From the NCBI GenBank assembly GCA_030045175.1, contig JASIBM010000028.1, positions 1-13,337 on the forward strand: a DNA stretch of 13,337 bases, written 5' to 3'. Made by a program: the position numbers and the translations under genes. Origin of the DNA: Streptosporangiaceae bacterium. GTDB lineage: Bacteria > Actinomycetota > Actinomycetes > Streptosporangiales > Streptosporangiaceae. Shown here one piece after another: positions 13,127 to 13,337 of the stretch (its first letter is position 1; each line of letters starts with the position of its first letter). The notes under the pieces were generated by a model. The model did no database searches. It saw nothing but the letters and a program-made list of their open reading frames with translations, and had not been told where the DNA came from.

Positions 13127-13337
13127 CGATACCTCCCGCTACAGCGGCCCTACATGGCGGATCACGACTGCCACAGCGCCCCGCTCGGGAGACACATCAA
13201 CGCCGTGCCGCCTTGTTTCATTTATAATGCAGATCTGCCCGCAGCACAGTGGTTACCTTAATACCCGAAGAAAAAGGCCCGAGCCAGGCGGGAGATTAAC
13301 CAATTGCGTGCGTCGGTAGTAATGCCAACAACGGGGC
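13127..13337 (-). promoter_or_regulatory. Upstream region of the XRE/DUF397 pair, probable promoter and operator
   Basis: This 211-base non-coding stretch reaches the window end and becomes AT-richer than anything else in the window from about 13213 onward. On the minus strand a TATAAA box (plus 13221-13226) lies next to the perfect 10-bp palindrome GCAGATCTGC (13229-13238), a plausible operator for the downstream XRE regulator. No clear -35 is seen. A plus-strand TATAAT (13223-13228) also exists but lacks a -35. The sequence from 13239 to the end shows no gene I can support. Confidence 0.4.
13132..13137 (-). promoter_or_regulatory. Ribosome binding site of the XRE regulator
   Basis: On the minus strand GGGAGG, 5 bases before ATG 13126. 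It overlaps a small inverted repeat, CCGCT-AC-AGCGG (13136-13147), that could partly hide it in the message. Confidence 0.8.

Noticed and set aside
13223..13228. Plus-strand TATAAT as promoter of a rightward gene
   Set aside because: No -35 hexamer at normal spacing and no start codon with a ribosome binding site that I can support before the window ends.
1..13337. tRNA genes, insertion sequences, attachment sites or phage genes
   Set aside because: I found no cloverleaf-like sequence, transposase or integrase motif, or long terminal inverted repeat in the window.

Overview
This is a very GC-rich, almost intron-like-free coding window (only short gaps between genes) with the codon and regulator profile of a filamentous actinobacterium. 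The strongest taxonomic clue is the helix-turn-helix/DUF5753 regulator paired with a DUF397 protein, a combination characteristic of Streptomyces-like and related actinomycetes. GTG starts, Shine-Dalgarno sites of the GGAGG type and factor-independent hairpins without a U-tract fit the same picture. I cannot name the species.

Left part, plus strand: the 3' end of an allantoinase gene (allB, cut by the window edge) overlaps the allantoicase gene (alc) by 4 bases, giving two consecutive steps of allantoin (purine nitrogen) catabolism. A long hairpin sits in an unusual 3' extension of allB just before alc. Then come a GMC-family FAD oxidoreductase (choline/alcohol dehydrogenase-like) and, one base later, a membrane-anchored or secreted right-handed beta-helix protein of unknown activity.

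Middle part, minus strand and convergent with the first block: a membrane family 2 glycosyltransferase (cellulose/hyaluronan synthase-like), UDP-glucose 4-epimerase (galE) and UDP-glucuronate decarboxylase (UXS). These form a probable operon that supplies UDP-galactose and UDP-xylose type donors to a polysaccharide or glycolipid polymerase. The operon starts from a near-leaderless GTG behind a region carrying three tandem octamers. Upstream of it, also on the minus strand, lies a separate zinc-free quinone-reductase-like gene.

Right part: divergent from the quinone reductase is a short Orn/Lys/Arg decarboxylase-family enzyme on the plus strand, ending in a perfect 14-bp hairpin that overlaps its stop codon. 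Convergent with it is the XRE/DUF5753 regulator plus DUF397 pair on the minus strand. This DUF397 protein carries a nearly exact internal 57-bp tandem duplication. The last 211 bases form a relatively AT-rich non-coding region with a palindrome and a -10-like box, probably the promoter/operator of that pair. I see no tRNA, rRNA, CRISPR array, insertion sequence or phage gene, and no gene-free stretch above 300 bases.
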